64,000 bases of DNA from Mucor racemosus. Taxonomy: Eukaryota; Mucoromycota; Mucoromycetes; Mucorales; Mucoraceae. Location of the stretch: contig JAPEHQ010000020.1 in NCBI GenBank assembly GCA_027405735.1, positions 310,001 through 374,000 of the forward strand. The letters are read 5' to 3'. The notes beneath the pieces were generated by a model that ran no database searches, was not told where the DNA came from, and saw only the letters and a list, made by a program, of their open reading frames with translations. Every line of letters begins with the position of its first letter. Position 1 is the stretch's first letter. Both the position numbers and the translations under genes were made by a program. Below are positions 10,767-21,196 of the stretch, in pieces.

Positions 10767-12964
10767 ATGTCTTTAAAGGTACTAAATTCAATACAGAAGC
10801 ACGAGCGAAACAGATAAACTAATCAACTAAACTCCTACCAACAGTACGAACTGGAACAATGGCAGGCGGCCTGTGCTGCTTTTGATATAAAAGATTTTGA
10901 TAAATCCATAAAAGCATTCATTGTATGTTATTGTTTTTTTTTATTTTTGGAGTTTTAATTTTTCAGGGGAGGGGTAATTAGTAACAATTAGCTATAGGGA
11001 ATAGCAGATAGTGCAAAGATGCATTTCAATATTGGATTAATCTTTGCCACAGTAGAGGATCATGATCATGCGGTAAAATAAGATATATACATCAAATATA
11101 AACAGACATTTAAACATTTTATATAGCTGGGAGCATATTCAAAAGCAATCTTGTTGGATCCATACTTTGCTGTAGCTTATTTTCAAAGAGGCGTGTCTTA
11201 CTTTATCAAAAACGAAATGGAATCTGCAAGAAATGATTTTAATGAAGCATACCAGGTATTATAGCAAAATAAAAATTTATTTTTATATAAAAACTAACTC
11301 CCTAAAATATTAAAAAAAAAAAAAAAAAGAAACTTCGTGGTAATCAAATCATTAATTATCAACAATTAGGCTTAAGTTTTCGACTTTATTCTTGTGAAGT
11401 TTTATTCAATAGAGGAATCTGTCAGTTATATTTAGGGCAAATGGATGGTGGCTTAACTGATTTATATCATGCACAAAAAGCCAAAATGACAGAAGAACAT
11501 GATGTGATCAATCAGGCAGTAAAAGATAGAGGAAAGGGTTACTCGGTTTTTTCAATTCCCCCATTTGTAATTTTCAGACCTCCTGAAAATAGATTAAGAC
11601 AATTAAACGGTGTAGATATGTTTGCTGTTGTAGATCAATTAAACCCTACTAAAAAACAACAATCTATTATTAAACAAGCAGCTTTGGCAGCAAATCCATT
11701 ACCTTCTCACCATAATTTAGTAAAACGAAATAATTCAATTTTACTAAGTGAAAGAGTTCATAAATATACACCAAAACAACCTTCATTGCTATCATCTTCA
11801 TCAACTCATAGTATACCTGCTGCATTACCACAACCACAGCAACAGCAATTACCTCTTCCTCCATCAACATTACCAGCATTACAACAACAACAACAACAAC
11901 AACAACAACATCAGCAAATGCAAATGCAACAACAGCAAATGTTACATCAACAACAATATCAACAACAACAATATCAACAACAACAAATGCTACAGCAACA
12001 ACAGCAACAACAGCAACAACAGCAACAACAGCAACAACAGCAACAACAACAACAACAACAACATCAGCAAATGCAAATGCAACAACAGCAAATGTTACAT
12101 CAACAACAATATCAACAACAACAATATCAACAACAACAAATGCTACAGCAACAACAGCAACAACAGCAACAACAGCAACAACAGCAACAACAGCAACAAC
12201 AGCAACAACAGCAACAACAGCAACAACAGCAACAACAACCTATACCAACAAGACGAAAAGATTCAAGTTTAGGCATGTATCATTCAGATGATTCAGGTTC
12301 AACAACTTCATTTTCCTCCTCAAATTATCGATATCGTCAGGACGGTCGTCGTGTGGATAGTGGATTTGAATCTACATTAGAAGATAATAGATATTCATCT
12401 TCATCATCATTAGGAACAACTGGAGGTAGAAATTCAGCCAAAAGTTTCAAATCACAGCCACCTCAAACACCACCACCAGTTCCACGTATACCCAAACAAC
12501 ATGATGAAGACAATAGCACATATGGAGATTTCGATCAAGAACTAGAACAAGTATATGGGTCTTTACATACCGTGACAGTTCAAGATCGAGAGAGAGATCT
12601 CATTCGATACAGATTAGCAACAGGAGGTAGTAGTAAAGACGATGTCCATGTGCAAAGCTCAACATCTACATCAACTATTGGTTCAAACAATAGTAACGGA
12701 AGCAGCACTTACAATGCGGGAAGAATTAAGATTAAAGTTCACCATGTCGATACAAGAATTTTGTTGGTTTCAAATCAAATTAGTTTTGACGAACTAAAAT
12801 TGAGGATTCAAGATAAATTTAATGTACCTTCTTCCATCAGGTTGCAATACAAAGATGAAGATGATGAAATGGTACTGATGATTGACGATGATGATTTGTT
12901 TATGGCTAGACAAGTGAATACGACATCAAGTGAACTTGAAAAGATGGAAATATGGTGTGTGTAA
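10767..12964 (+). CDS. noxR: NoxR / p67phox-like NADPH oxidase regulator (TPR + PB1)
   Basis: Five exons in phase: 10767-10778 (only four codons), 10845-10922, 10998-11072, 11127-11255 and 11330-12964, giving about 642 residues. The N-terminal 140 residues are the p67phox/NoxR TPR block: IADSAKMHFNIG, YFQRGVSYF, LRGNQIINYQQLGL, then CEVLFNRGICQLYLG. A linker follows with an activation-domain-like stretch, then a Gln tract of about 120 codons (11881-12238). A PB1 domain occupies about residues 563-642 (IKIKVHHVDTRILLV, FDELKLRIQDKF, RLQYKDEDDEMVLM). No SH3 domain is seen, as in fungal NoxR. In fungi this protein binds Rac-GTP through its TPRs and activates NoxA/NoxB. No Nox catalytic gene lies in this window. 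It starts 320 bp after the PX-kinase stop on the same strand. Confidence 0.93.
11881..12238 (+). repeat. CAA/CAG trinucleotide tract with an internal 153-bp tandem duplication
   Basis: The glutamine tract of noxR contains the block CATCAGCAAATGCAAATGCA at about 11909 and again at about 12062. Both copies are followed by the same Leu-His-Gln and Tyr-Gln interruptions. The offset is 153 nt, so the reading frame is kept. Pure CAACAG runs separate and follow the copies. Confidence 0.9.
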
Positions 12965-13120
12965 CTATAGTGTATTTATAAATAAAAATGTTTTTGTAAA
13001 AAAAAAAAAAGAGAGGTATTTTTGTGTTTCCATATATAGTATTTCCAAACTAGGTTATTTTCTATATTTATATCGTGGAGTGTAAACATTTTCAAATTCA
13101 GAGTTTGACACATTTGTGAA

Positions 13121-13129
13121 TATATAAAG
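13121..13129 (+). promoter_or_regulatory. TATA box of the secreted cysteine-rich protein gene
   Basis: TATATAAAG lies 63-71 nt upstream of the chosen ATG at 13192, followed by a pyrimidine-rich leader. This is a strong core-promoter match and suggests a highly expressed gene. Confidence 0.5.
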
Positions 13130-13191
13130 GGTCCTTGATTTCTCTATTTTTTTTTTCTTTATTCAAATCAAATAATCTTTTATACATAACA

Positions 13192-13707
13192 ATGAAATAC
13201 ACTGCTGCTGTCTCTTCTGTTCTTTTTTTTATTGCTTTTTTCGCAATGGTAGCTCACGCTTTGCCCATGGAAAGACGTGCTCCTAAATATCAAATCCAGG
13301 TCAAATCTGAAAGTGCTTTCTGTTCATTCATGCCTCCTCATGCGGGAGATGATGTTGGCGCCACTGAAAACGATGGTATTCCTATGTGTACCAAGTCTGG
13401 CTTGGGTGGTAAGGTCTTCCCTACCGGTTTCATCAAGTCTGCTCACTTTGCTAGCACATCCAATTACCAACAAATCACTGGTACAATTGATCGTAAAAAG
13501 TATAGTCTTAAATCATCTGACGGTGGAGGACAATACGATAACAAGGATATTGCCTCTACTACTTGCAATGGTTACAAGTACTTTGTCAACTTGATTGAAC
13601 CCGATGCCAACATCTTCTGTATCCGTTGTTGCAAGAGTCAATCAGATTGTAAGTTGGGCATCTCAACCCATGGATGTGAAAAAATTGTTCCTGGCAATTA
13701 TAATTAG
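13192..13707 (+). CDS. Small secreted cysteine-rich protein
   Basis: A single exon of 171 residues. The start is taken at 13192, not the upstream in-frame ATG at 13135, because the first gives a clean signal peptide (MKYTAAVSSVLFFIAFFAMV, cleavage near AHA-LP at about residue 23) and lies just downstream of a TATA box. A dibasic ERR a few residues later is a possible Kex2 site. The mature part has eight cysteines (AFC, MCT, TCN, FCIRCC, DCK, GCE), suggesting four disulfides. I recognise it as the type of small secreted protein common in these fungi but cannot name a function. Cell-wall association or host/environment interaction would be guesses. Confidence 0.8.
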   Translation: MKYTAAVSSVLFFIAFFAMVAHALPMERRAPKYQIQVKSESAFCSFMPPHAGDDVGATENDGIPMCTKSGLGGKVFPTGFIKSAHFASTSNYQQITGTIDRKKYSLKSSDGGGQYDNKDIASTTCNGYKYFVNLIEPDANIFCIRCCKSQSDCKLGISTHGCEKIVPGNYN

Positions 13708-16310
13708 TTCCCCTATTTCACTCTACACTTTTTTCTGTAATATATCTTGTATTTAATAAACAAATCCTTTAAAAAAATTATTCAATAATTGTGTATTTTT
13801 ACGTTTTTACAAATGTTTTCGTTAAGTCCTAGTTTTAGTGTAACATCGCATATAAAATATTCCCGCCTTATTGTTTATGATCCATACATTCAGATTCACC
13901 TGCCAAGATACATATAGAGTCATCATGATGATAAATTTCATTCAGCCGAGATCGACGTATCTAAAGCAGGGAAAACTTTATTCTGATACAACTATACGCA
14001 ATCAGGCTTATAGACTAAATTTAGTAAATATATACATAGTAGGCACCTTTCAAAACGTTTAGAGTCAAATGACAGCTTTATGATGGTTTATATTTAGCCG
14101 CAAGTATCATGATACGTCAGGTTTCTCGATAAAAAAGCTTCATGCCAAGATTAACAAGGTATATGCTAAATCTAGACCAAAATACAAATATCAAATGATA
14201 ATAATCAGGCTGAAACGGGTGTTTTTTATTATGTTATAACAGCAAAAAGGATAATTTTACTAAAAATACCTATTCAAACGTATATTTTGACTAAACAAGG
14301 TATTATTATTGTTACATGTAAAGCTTTGTTTTTATGACAAAAAAGAATTATTTTTAGTGTGGCTGACATTTGCAAACAATGACCTTAGATATTAATTTTA
14401 AACTTATTTCTAAATCTACAATCTATGATTACATGAACGTTTTTATGGGGGCTCAATATGCATAATTTGTATATCGTCATTGCGGTTTTTGTACCACAAT
14501 TATATGCGCAAGAAAAAGGGAAAAACATTGCTTTATATATACCACCATGTAACATGTTACGAACTAAGTTGTGGTACCAACCAAAGATTTTGCACTGATA
14601 TCAGTATTCGTATTAGTGCTGACCCACTGATTGTAAAGTAGTCGGTCCTTTTGATTTTGAAAGATAGTCGATAAAATAATTATTCAGCCTCCCACGAATT
14701 CAAGAAAACATTGATAACGAATAGCATAGTTGATTATTTTTGTTTCATCAAAGAAACAAAGCAGATACTACTAATAATATATAGCTAGAAAGCAACAAAA
14801 GGTTAGTCCTAATTGTTTCTGGTGTATTATCGAAGGTTATACTTTATGCAAGTATTCTTTGCTCAAATACAATGCCCCTAAAAACAAATTGGACAATCGA
14901 TAAACAAGCAGTACTAATTTGGAGACCAAGTAACTGATACTTTCAAAGAAACCATAGCTTAAAGTTTATTTGTATCTTTTTAAATCCAAAAATGAATATT
15001 TATAGATACAAAACTAAAAACAATGGATGTGTAGAATCAATTGAGCCAAATCGGGAAATTGCATAACCAATTTTGAACGTTTCTTTTTCCAGATTTACAT
15101 TTGGTCATATTACGCAAAAAAAAATACATAATAAACTGAGCTTGTGACTCAAGAGCTTTGTTTGTAGGTTTTGGTTTTCAAAATCAAATGCTTTGCATGG
15201 TTCCATTTTAATCCATATATAAAAAATAAACCTTTTTTTAGAATACAGAATATATCATAAACACATACTAGTTCCACATTCATCAATACATATAAACTGA
15301 GCTTTATAATATAATACACAGCAATGTAGAACTTTCCATATCAAACTGTGTCATAATCGTAACCAAGAAGTGTACACAGAATTGTAAATGCGAAAAAGCT
15401 ATATCAACAATTTCTAAAAATGAAGCTTATTTGTTTTGAAGTGCTCTATAACATATTTTATCATAAAAGAATTTTGTGCACTTTTCTTTTTTTTTGGAAT
15501 TTTTATAGTAGATTTCGAAATATTCGTTAAATTGAGCAATATTTTTTTACATCCTTGTCATCAATCTTGTTGAGCTCTGTTGGACCTAATTTTTTTTTTT
15601 TTTCAAAATATTGATTTTTCGTGGAGATATTCTCAAAAATATGTTCAAACGAAAATTTTCGATTCTAGCTTCAATTTTATCTGTGTATACCCTTATTCCA
15701 AATTATGTATTTGAAAGAAAATTGACTACAGTCTCAATTTCTCTACGAAAAATGCAGCTAGAAGGTTGAACAATGGCTCGATTGATAGATACTTTTTTTG
15801 CACATCCTTTCTATCATTTTTATTTAAAATATGCTTATAAAAAGTGATATATAGCTTCAAAAAACCTACAGAATTTCAATTGCATTTTTAGCAAAATTTA
15901 ATGTAAAACATTCGTCTAAATTTTATTTAGATGAATGGAGAATCCAAAACTGTACAAAAGTCATTTAATCCGCTAGTTCATCTTACTTTGCACTTCATGA
16001 TCTGCCAAACAATTTTGTTTTTTCCATCATTTTCTGATAATTTTTTGATGAAATCGATTTTAGAGCACCGTTATAATATGTTTTAAGCTGTGATAAGAAC
16101 TATTGTTTGGATTTCTAGACAAAAAATTAATATTTTTTGCTGAAAAAAGAAAGCCCAGAGTAAATTTCAGGTGGGTCTATATTGTGAATGCAAAAAATTA
16201 GCACCTCCATTTAGGTACTTGTAATAGATCAATTGGTTTTCAATCCGGATATATAATGTAAATGTTATATGATTGAATTTTATCCTATAATTGGAAAGAG
16301 AGGTTTGTGT
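13708..16310. other. Gene-free AT-rich region
   Basis: About 2.6 kb. The only ORFs over 60 codons (for example 13871-14062) lack protein-like composition. No transposase, tRNA-like fold or splice structure was recognised. Confidence 0.5.
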
Positions 16311-16867
16311 TGTAGTAAACTACATATATCAAGTTCATTTAGAGTAATCAGGTTGATCTTAGACAACATCTAAGACCTAGTAATTTTAAAATCACAAAAG
16401 CATTAAAATGTCAAACTGGACCACTGGTACTTCCAAACTAGAAACTAAACCTGATAAATCAGTAATAAGGTATATTTATTTGAATTGAGATTATAAATAT
16501 AAAGAGAAAGGAAAAAACAAGTAAATTCACCGATGTTCATTGAGCTATGCGGCAAAAAACTTATATAAAAAAGCAATAGGAACTACAATTAGAACTCTTT
16601 CAAGTTTATTAAAAGTATCTAAAGTAAAGCAAAGGTTTATGAATTATTATCGCCTTTGCGATATATATACTACTTTCCAATTATATTGATAATGCAGTAA
16701 TAAGATCTTAAAAAAAGATCTTCGTGGTTTAGTTTAGTTCCTAGCTTAGAAGTACCAGTGGTACAATTTGACATTTTAATGCTTTTGTGATTTTAAAATT
16801 ACTAGATTTTAGATGCTGCTTAAGATTAACCTGCTTACTGACAGAAATTGATATGTAGTTTACTACA
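16311..16867. mobile_element. Inverted-repeat (MITE-like) element with about 140-bp arms
   Basis: The left arm begins TGTAGTAAACTACATAT at 16311 and the right arm ends as its reverse complement at 16867. Matching continues inward for about 140 bp: AAATCACAAAAGCATTAAAA and GTACCACTGGTACTTC recur in reverse orientation at about 16750-16800, ending around 16453 and 16725. The central 270 bp is unique and non-coding. No clear target-site duplication was found at the outer borders. A foldback or MITE element is the simplest reading. Confidence 0.75.
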
Positions 16868-18322
16868 ATCTGTATTGGTTACTGATGATATTTATATGAC
16901 TAGGAATATTATGTAATATTTTATTTTGAACTTTATGGAATGTAATGAATCAAATCATTATAGTACTTAATTTTTATTATTTTTAATTTTAAATCAATGA
17001 TTGGCTACTACACTTTATCCTGGTATTAGCTCTTCGATTAGCCGTACGATCTCGCTACGCTCAATTACGGCGTCATCCTGCGGGCTCGCTTTTGCAATTT
17101 CTTTAATGAATATATCATATGACTGGCACCTCTATCTTGTCTCTCGACTAGTGTTTCTCTAGTCAAAAATATATGTTTTTATGACAAATATGAATGAGGT
17201 TTATGGATATCCTTTTTTTTTTAAAAAAAAATACATTTTTTTGTAGTATAATATTATTAGAAAGCATCTGCTACCCCTCCTATTTTTTATTTGAACACGC
17301 TTAAGACGATTATGTGTATGATTTAAAATTGTCTCCTATACATTCCACCTTGCTTGGTACTGTATTGTAGATGGAACAGGCCCATTTGATATATGGAATT
17401 TTACAGTAATAAACTTGAATCGAGGAGGTACAGCATCGTAGATTCTTGAAAAAGTTTTCAAATATTATAAATTCTCTTATTTTTAAGACTTCCAAAGCTT
17501 ATAAGCGGAATATTAATTTCAAAAGTCATTCTTGTCCAGATCATCAATTTTGACATTTTCTGAATTTTTTTTTCTGATTTTGCAAATTTAGAGTTAATTA
17601 TACTGCTAATTATAAAAACAAAAAATGTACACATATACAAAATTTAGCGCTCTATCTGCTCAAAAAAAAAATAACAAACATTTTTATTGCAAAATATTAC
17701 ATGAAAATCTTTTAATCAAAAATCCGTTTTTGGGGCAAAAGTACAAAGTTTCATTAATTAATATCTAGTATTAAGCTTTTATAAAATGCGTATTAGTTAT
17801 AGCTACAATTTTCTCCCACAATGTAGTATATTTAGACGTTAATTTTGGTATCAAAATTCAATTTTTCTGTTTTTTGATAAAAATCATGAGTGTTGGTAAG
17901 GATAAAATGAGTTCCCGAAAATGTTCGTTACAAAGTCTGAATTTTCAGACCACATATGGTTGAATATAAGAAAGGTTAAAAAACGCCTTTTTATTTAAAG
18001 CTTAGATATACCATAGACCTGTAACGCTGCTTTTACATTGGCTGAAATGTGCAATTTAGCAGGGTTTTAATTGCGCTAAATAATGTACGTGTGTCGTTTT
18101 TCTCTTTTTGTTTTCATATTCCAAGGGTATATTCACCATTTGATAAGGCATATCAGACTATCAAGCTAATATTATTTTCTTTTATCAGAATACGCATGCT
18201 AGTATAAGGGACTTATATTTTTAATATAAGTAGCAGTCGTTATATTAGAGACTGATATTATCATTTTCTAAGATCAAATATCATTATTTACTACTGTATT
18301 GTTGGACGTATTTCTTGATTAC

Positions 18323-18605
18323 TGTAATAATCTGTAATTTATTTTGGACTAACAACAAAGGTGGATAATATGCTTATAGATATTATTATTGCTATTATAA
18401 ATTGGTGATAACTGGATTGATGAAGGTTGGTGTTCTTATTTGTAAATTAGATATTTATTAGTGAATAAATAAAAGTAAAGGGAGTGTAGCAAGACAGATA
18501 AATCTACAAGGGATCAAGTAATGATTTCCTTGATTGTAGTATTTATATAAGGAATGAGGCAAGGTTTTGCATGAATGAAACTGAAATGTTTGACTACTCA
18601 TTACA
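18323..18605. mobile_element. 283-bp insertion with 5-bp target duplication
   Basis: The segment begins TGTAATAATC and ends CTCATTACA (a short terminal inverted repeat, TGTAAT). It is bracketed by ATTAC at 18318-18322 and 18606-18610. In the paralogous copy the site reads CTTGATTACCAGTTC with a single ATTAC, an empty site. No coding capacity is visible. The superfamily is unclear. Confidence 0.65.
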
Positions 18606-18982
18606 ATTACCCAGATCAAATCGAAGGCAATAATAATATTTATATCTACTCAATAAAAAGCTAGAACTGGCTACAAACTCACGAAATGTTCCAGAAAAGT
18701 GATAAAATTTCAAAGAAATAAAAAAAAGAATAATTTAATGTCTTGCCTAATAATCATAGTTTTGATCGTAACTATACTAGAAAGCAAACCTTTTTATAGC
18801 TGACAATCGTAAACTGAATTATTAAGTTTAAAGAAGGTTAATTTGTTTAAATTTTATGTGTGATAAAGTAACATCTACTGTATAATCTTTGATTTGGCTT
18901 GCATATAAATTTAAGCAGTAAGTGTTATTTAAGTTTATGCTCGAGCAAAAACCATTGTTGCTGCAAACATTATAGCTATAAC

Positions 18983-19345
18983 TAGGAATGGGCTTCGATT
19001 CGAGTTTGAATCGAGTTTTAACGGAAACGGCCATTCGATTCGAGTTGGAAAACGGCCCGTTCTTTTGTAACCCAGATAAAAAACGGGGTGGGAGCAAGTA
19101 TTGGTTTGCCTTAAGGAGGCTGTTAATAGCAACATTGTCAAGTTAATATGGGATTATGAATTGATAATAGCATATTTGGCAGTTTCACAACTTGAAGCAT
19201 TTTTTCAATCCTGTTTTCGAGCTTAGCTAACAAAAAAAGAAAAGAAGAAACTCGAATACCCTCATTCGAGTTTGCATAAAAAACGGCCCGTTAAAGCAGT
19301 CAAACTCGGTTAACCGTAATACGATGCGTTGTTTGTGAAATCCTA
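18983..19345. mobile_element. hAT-type MITE (363 bp) with 8-bp target duplication
   Basis: The element starts TAGGAATGGG and ends GTGAAATCCTA, whose reverse complement begins TAGGATTTC. It is flanked by GCTATAAC at 18975-18982 and 19346-19353. The paralogous locus at about 46228 has a single GCTATAAA and no insert. The interior repeats ATTCGAGT and AACGGCCCGTT in both orientations, resembling subterminal transposase-binding repeats. The 8-bp duplication and TAGG tips are typical of hAT non-autonomous elements; no transposase is encoded. Confidence 0.8.
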
Positions 19346-19648
19346 GCTATAACTATATTTACAAATGATGATAACTGTAGTAAATATATTGGCTCTTGCA
19401 TGTATTGCCCTACATCAACAACGTATTGAATTGTATTATCTATAATAGTCTATATTAATAAAAGCAAATATAATTTAAAACCCCATTCCAGTAGAAAATG
19501 GAATGGAATTTTGAGAACAGCACGATGCTCATGTGCAAACCAATTTGTACCCATACGATCAGCTCATTATTTATGCTCATGGTAAGGCTTTATTATTATG
19601 CACAATAAGAATAATGATATGCTTATGGGCACCTCTACTATTATGCAC

Positions 19649-21196
19649 ACATGGGATTAATGTCATGTATATGGTCAGAATCTATAATTCTGCACATACA
19701 GGCTTAGCATTATGCTCATGATGTGCAGTTTCTTTTGTTGTGCCCATGTGCATCTTGTTATCTTTTTAGCCATATTCAGTGGGCACAACAACTCAGGCTA
19801 TAGTGTGCAGCCCACCTGGGGGGTACAACGAAATCATCTCGTGCATATATTAAGCAGAGGTACGTATGATGTTGTTTCATCGATATTGTAACTTTTTATG
19901 TTCACAAGATATAGCTGATCAAGGCTTTGTAATTTAAGAGATGATACCTTGATATCAGCTTTTTAGAGATTTTTTTCCCCTAATTATAATTGTTGAATTA
20001 GTATACTTTTTATTATATTACTATCAACCATGTTTTCTTATCTACCAAATTTTTTATTTGAGTCTATCCTGCAAAAATAAGTTTATTTTCAAGTTTTAAA
20101 ACCACTCACTGCCAACCTTAAAAATTACTAATTTTGCATGCAGTTGGTCATCCAAAGCACGCCAGCCCGCCAGAAGCGTAATCAAGAAAATTTAAGCTGT
20201 AAAATGCCAAACCCAAAAACAAAGTTATCGGTTTTTTCTGATTTATGCAGAAAATCGTATAAGAAAAGACTGCAAAAAATTAATTGTTATTTGTAGTTCT
20301 CAAAAGTATTGATCTATTCATACTATTGTTAAATAAGGTTCTATGCAAGTATTTTTCACAAATCCCCCAAAAACTGCGATTATTTGATGAGGGCTAAGGT
20401 CAAAAACAGGGCTGTGTTTTATTATATTTGTTACTTCATCAAAAATGAGTTTTTTTTTTTTTTGAAAGTTCAGAAACTAAAGTATACTTATTGGCCTCGG
20501 CTATATTTTATATAAACGCCGTCTAGTTTTGTCGACAGGATTGGAGAATTATTCGTCATTTGACCTTTTTTTAATGTTTTACTGGTTAAAATCTTTGAAA
20601 TTTGATTTAAGCTCTATATAATAATAATGTATTATATACATAAAAACTTGATAAACATTTTGAATTATAGTTGTAACTAACATTTTTTTAAAGATATCGG
20701 TAGACGGTAGCTATGCTTGATTTCAATCATAAAATTTTGGTAAAATTTTGAACGGCTATATCTCTGCGAAAAAAATAACTAAAAATGTGAGATTAGCACC
20801 AATGTGATCGCAGTTGCAACTTCTATCTGAAATTACTGATATCTTAATATGTGAAAAATCCACAGCCAAAAAATTGGAGATCTGATTTTTCTAAAAAAAC
20901 ACAAAAAAAATCTAGAGTGTAACTTTTTCGATCCACGAACTTTTTCACATTTGAATCTCCGATAAGTAAAAATTACCCTGAAAATAATACGACGAGGCAA
21001 AGTACTAAAATTAACTTCTTTCGCTAAATTTCTGGCAATTAATGTACATTTTTTTGGTCATTTTTAGATGCATTTAGTAATCTTATTTTATCCTTTCGCT
21101 TCAATTAGATAAAGCTTTAACGTTAAATGATTTATAAAGGGTATTTTATTGATTAAATAATAAATAGTAGTAATAAAAGTACAATTCTTGATCTGT
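19649..21196. other. Intergenic region with clustered ATGCTCATG/ATGCAC motifs at its left end
   Basis: About 19500-19840 carries repeated words such as ATGCTCATG, GTGCCCATGTGC, TTATGCAC and GTGGGCAC in both orientations. The density resembles subterminal repeats of a DNA transposon. The rest up to 21196 is plain AT-rich DNA with no gene recognised. Confidence 0.45.

Larger units (their letters stand above)
17038..19648 (+). repeat. Non-coding segmental repeat, copy A (with two later insertions)
   Basis: This block matches 44332-46521 from AGCCGT...CTCAATTACGGCGTC through to ACTATTATGCAC. The match covers the 1-kb core shared with 2073-4740, the AGCAGGGTTTTAA segment and the tail TTTAAGAAGGTTAATTTGTT. 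Compared with copy B it lacks about 175 bp (45346-45520) and carries two extra insertions, at 18323-18605 and 18983-19345. Short ORFs inside it (18828-19141) overlap the insertions and are not supported. Confidence 0.85.

Noticed and set aside
11748..12272. 174-codon ORF rich in Asn and Ser over the noxR glutamine tract
   Set aside because: A frame-shifted reading of CAA/CAG repeats inside a confidently assigned gene.
18828..19141. Two minus-strand ORFs of 68-89 codons
   Set aside because: They straddle the border of the hAT MITE in copy A and have no counterpart in the uninterrupted copy B.
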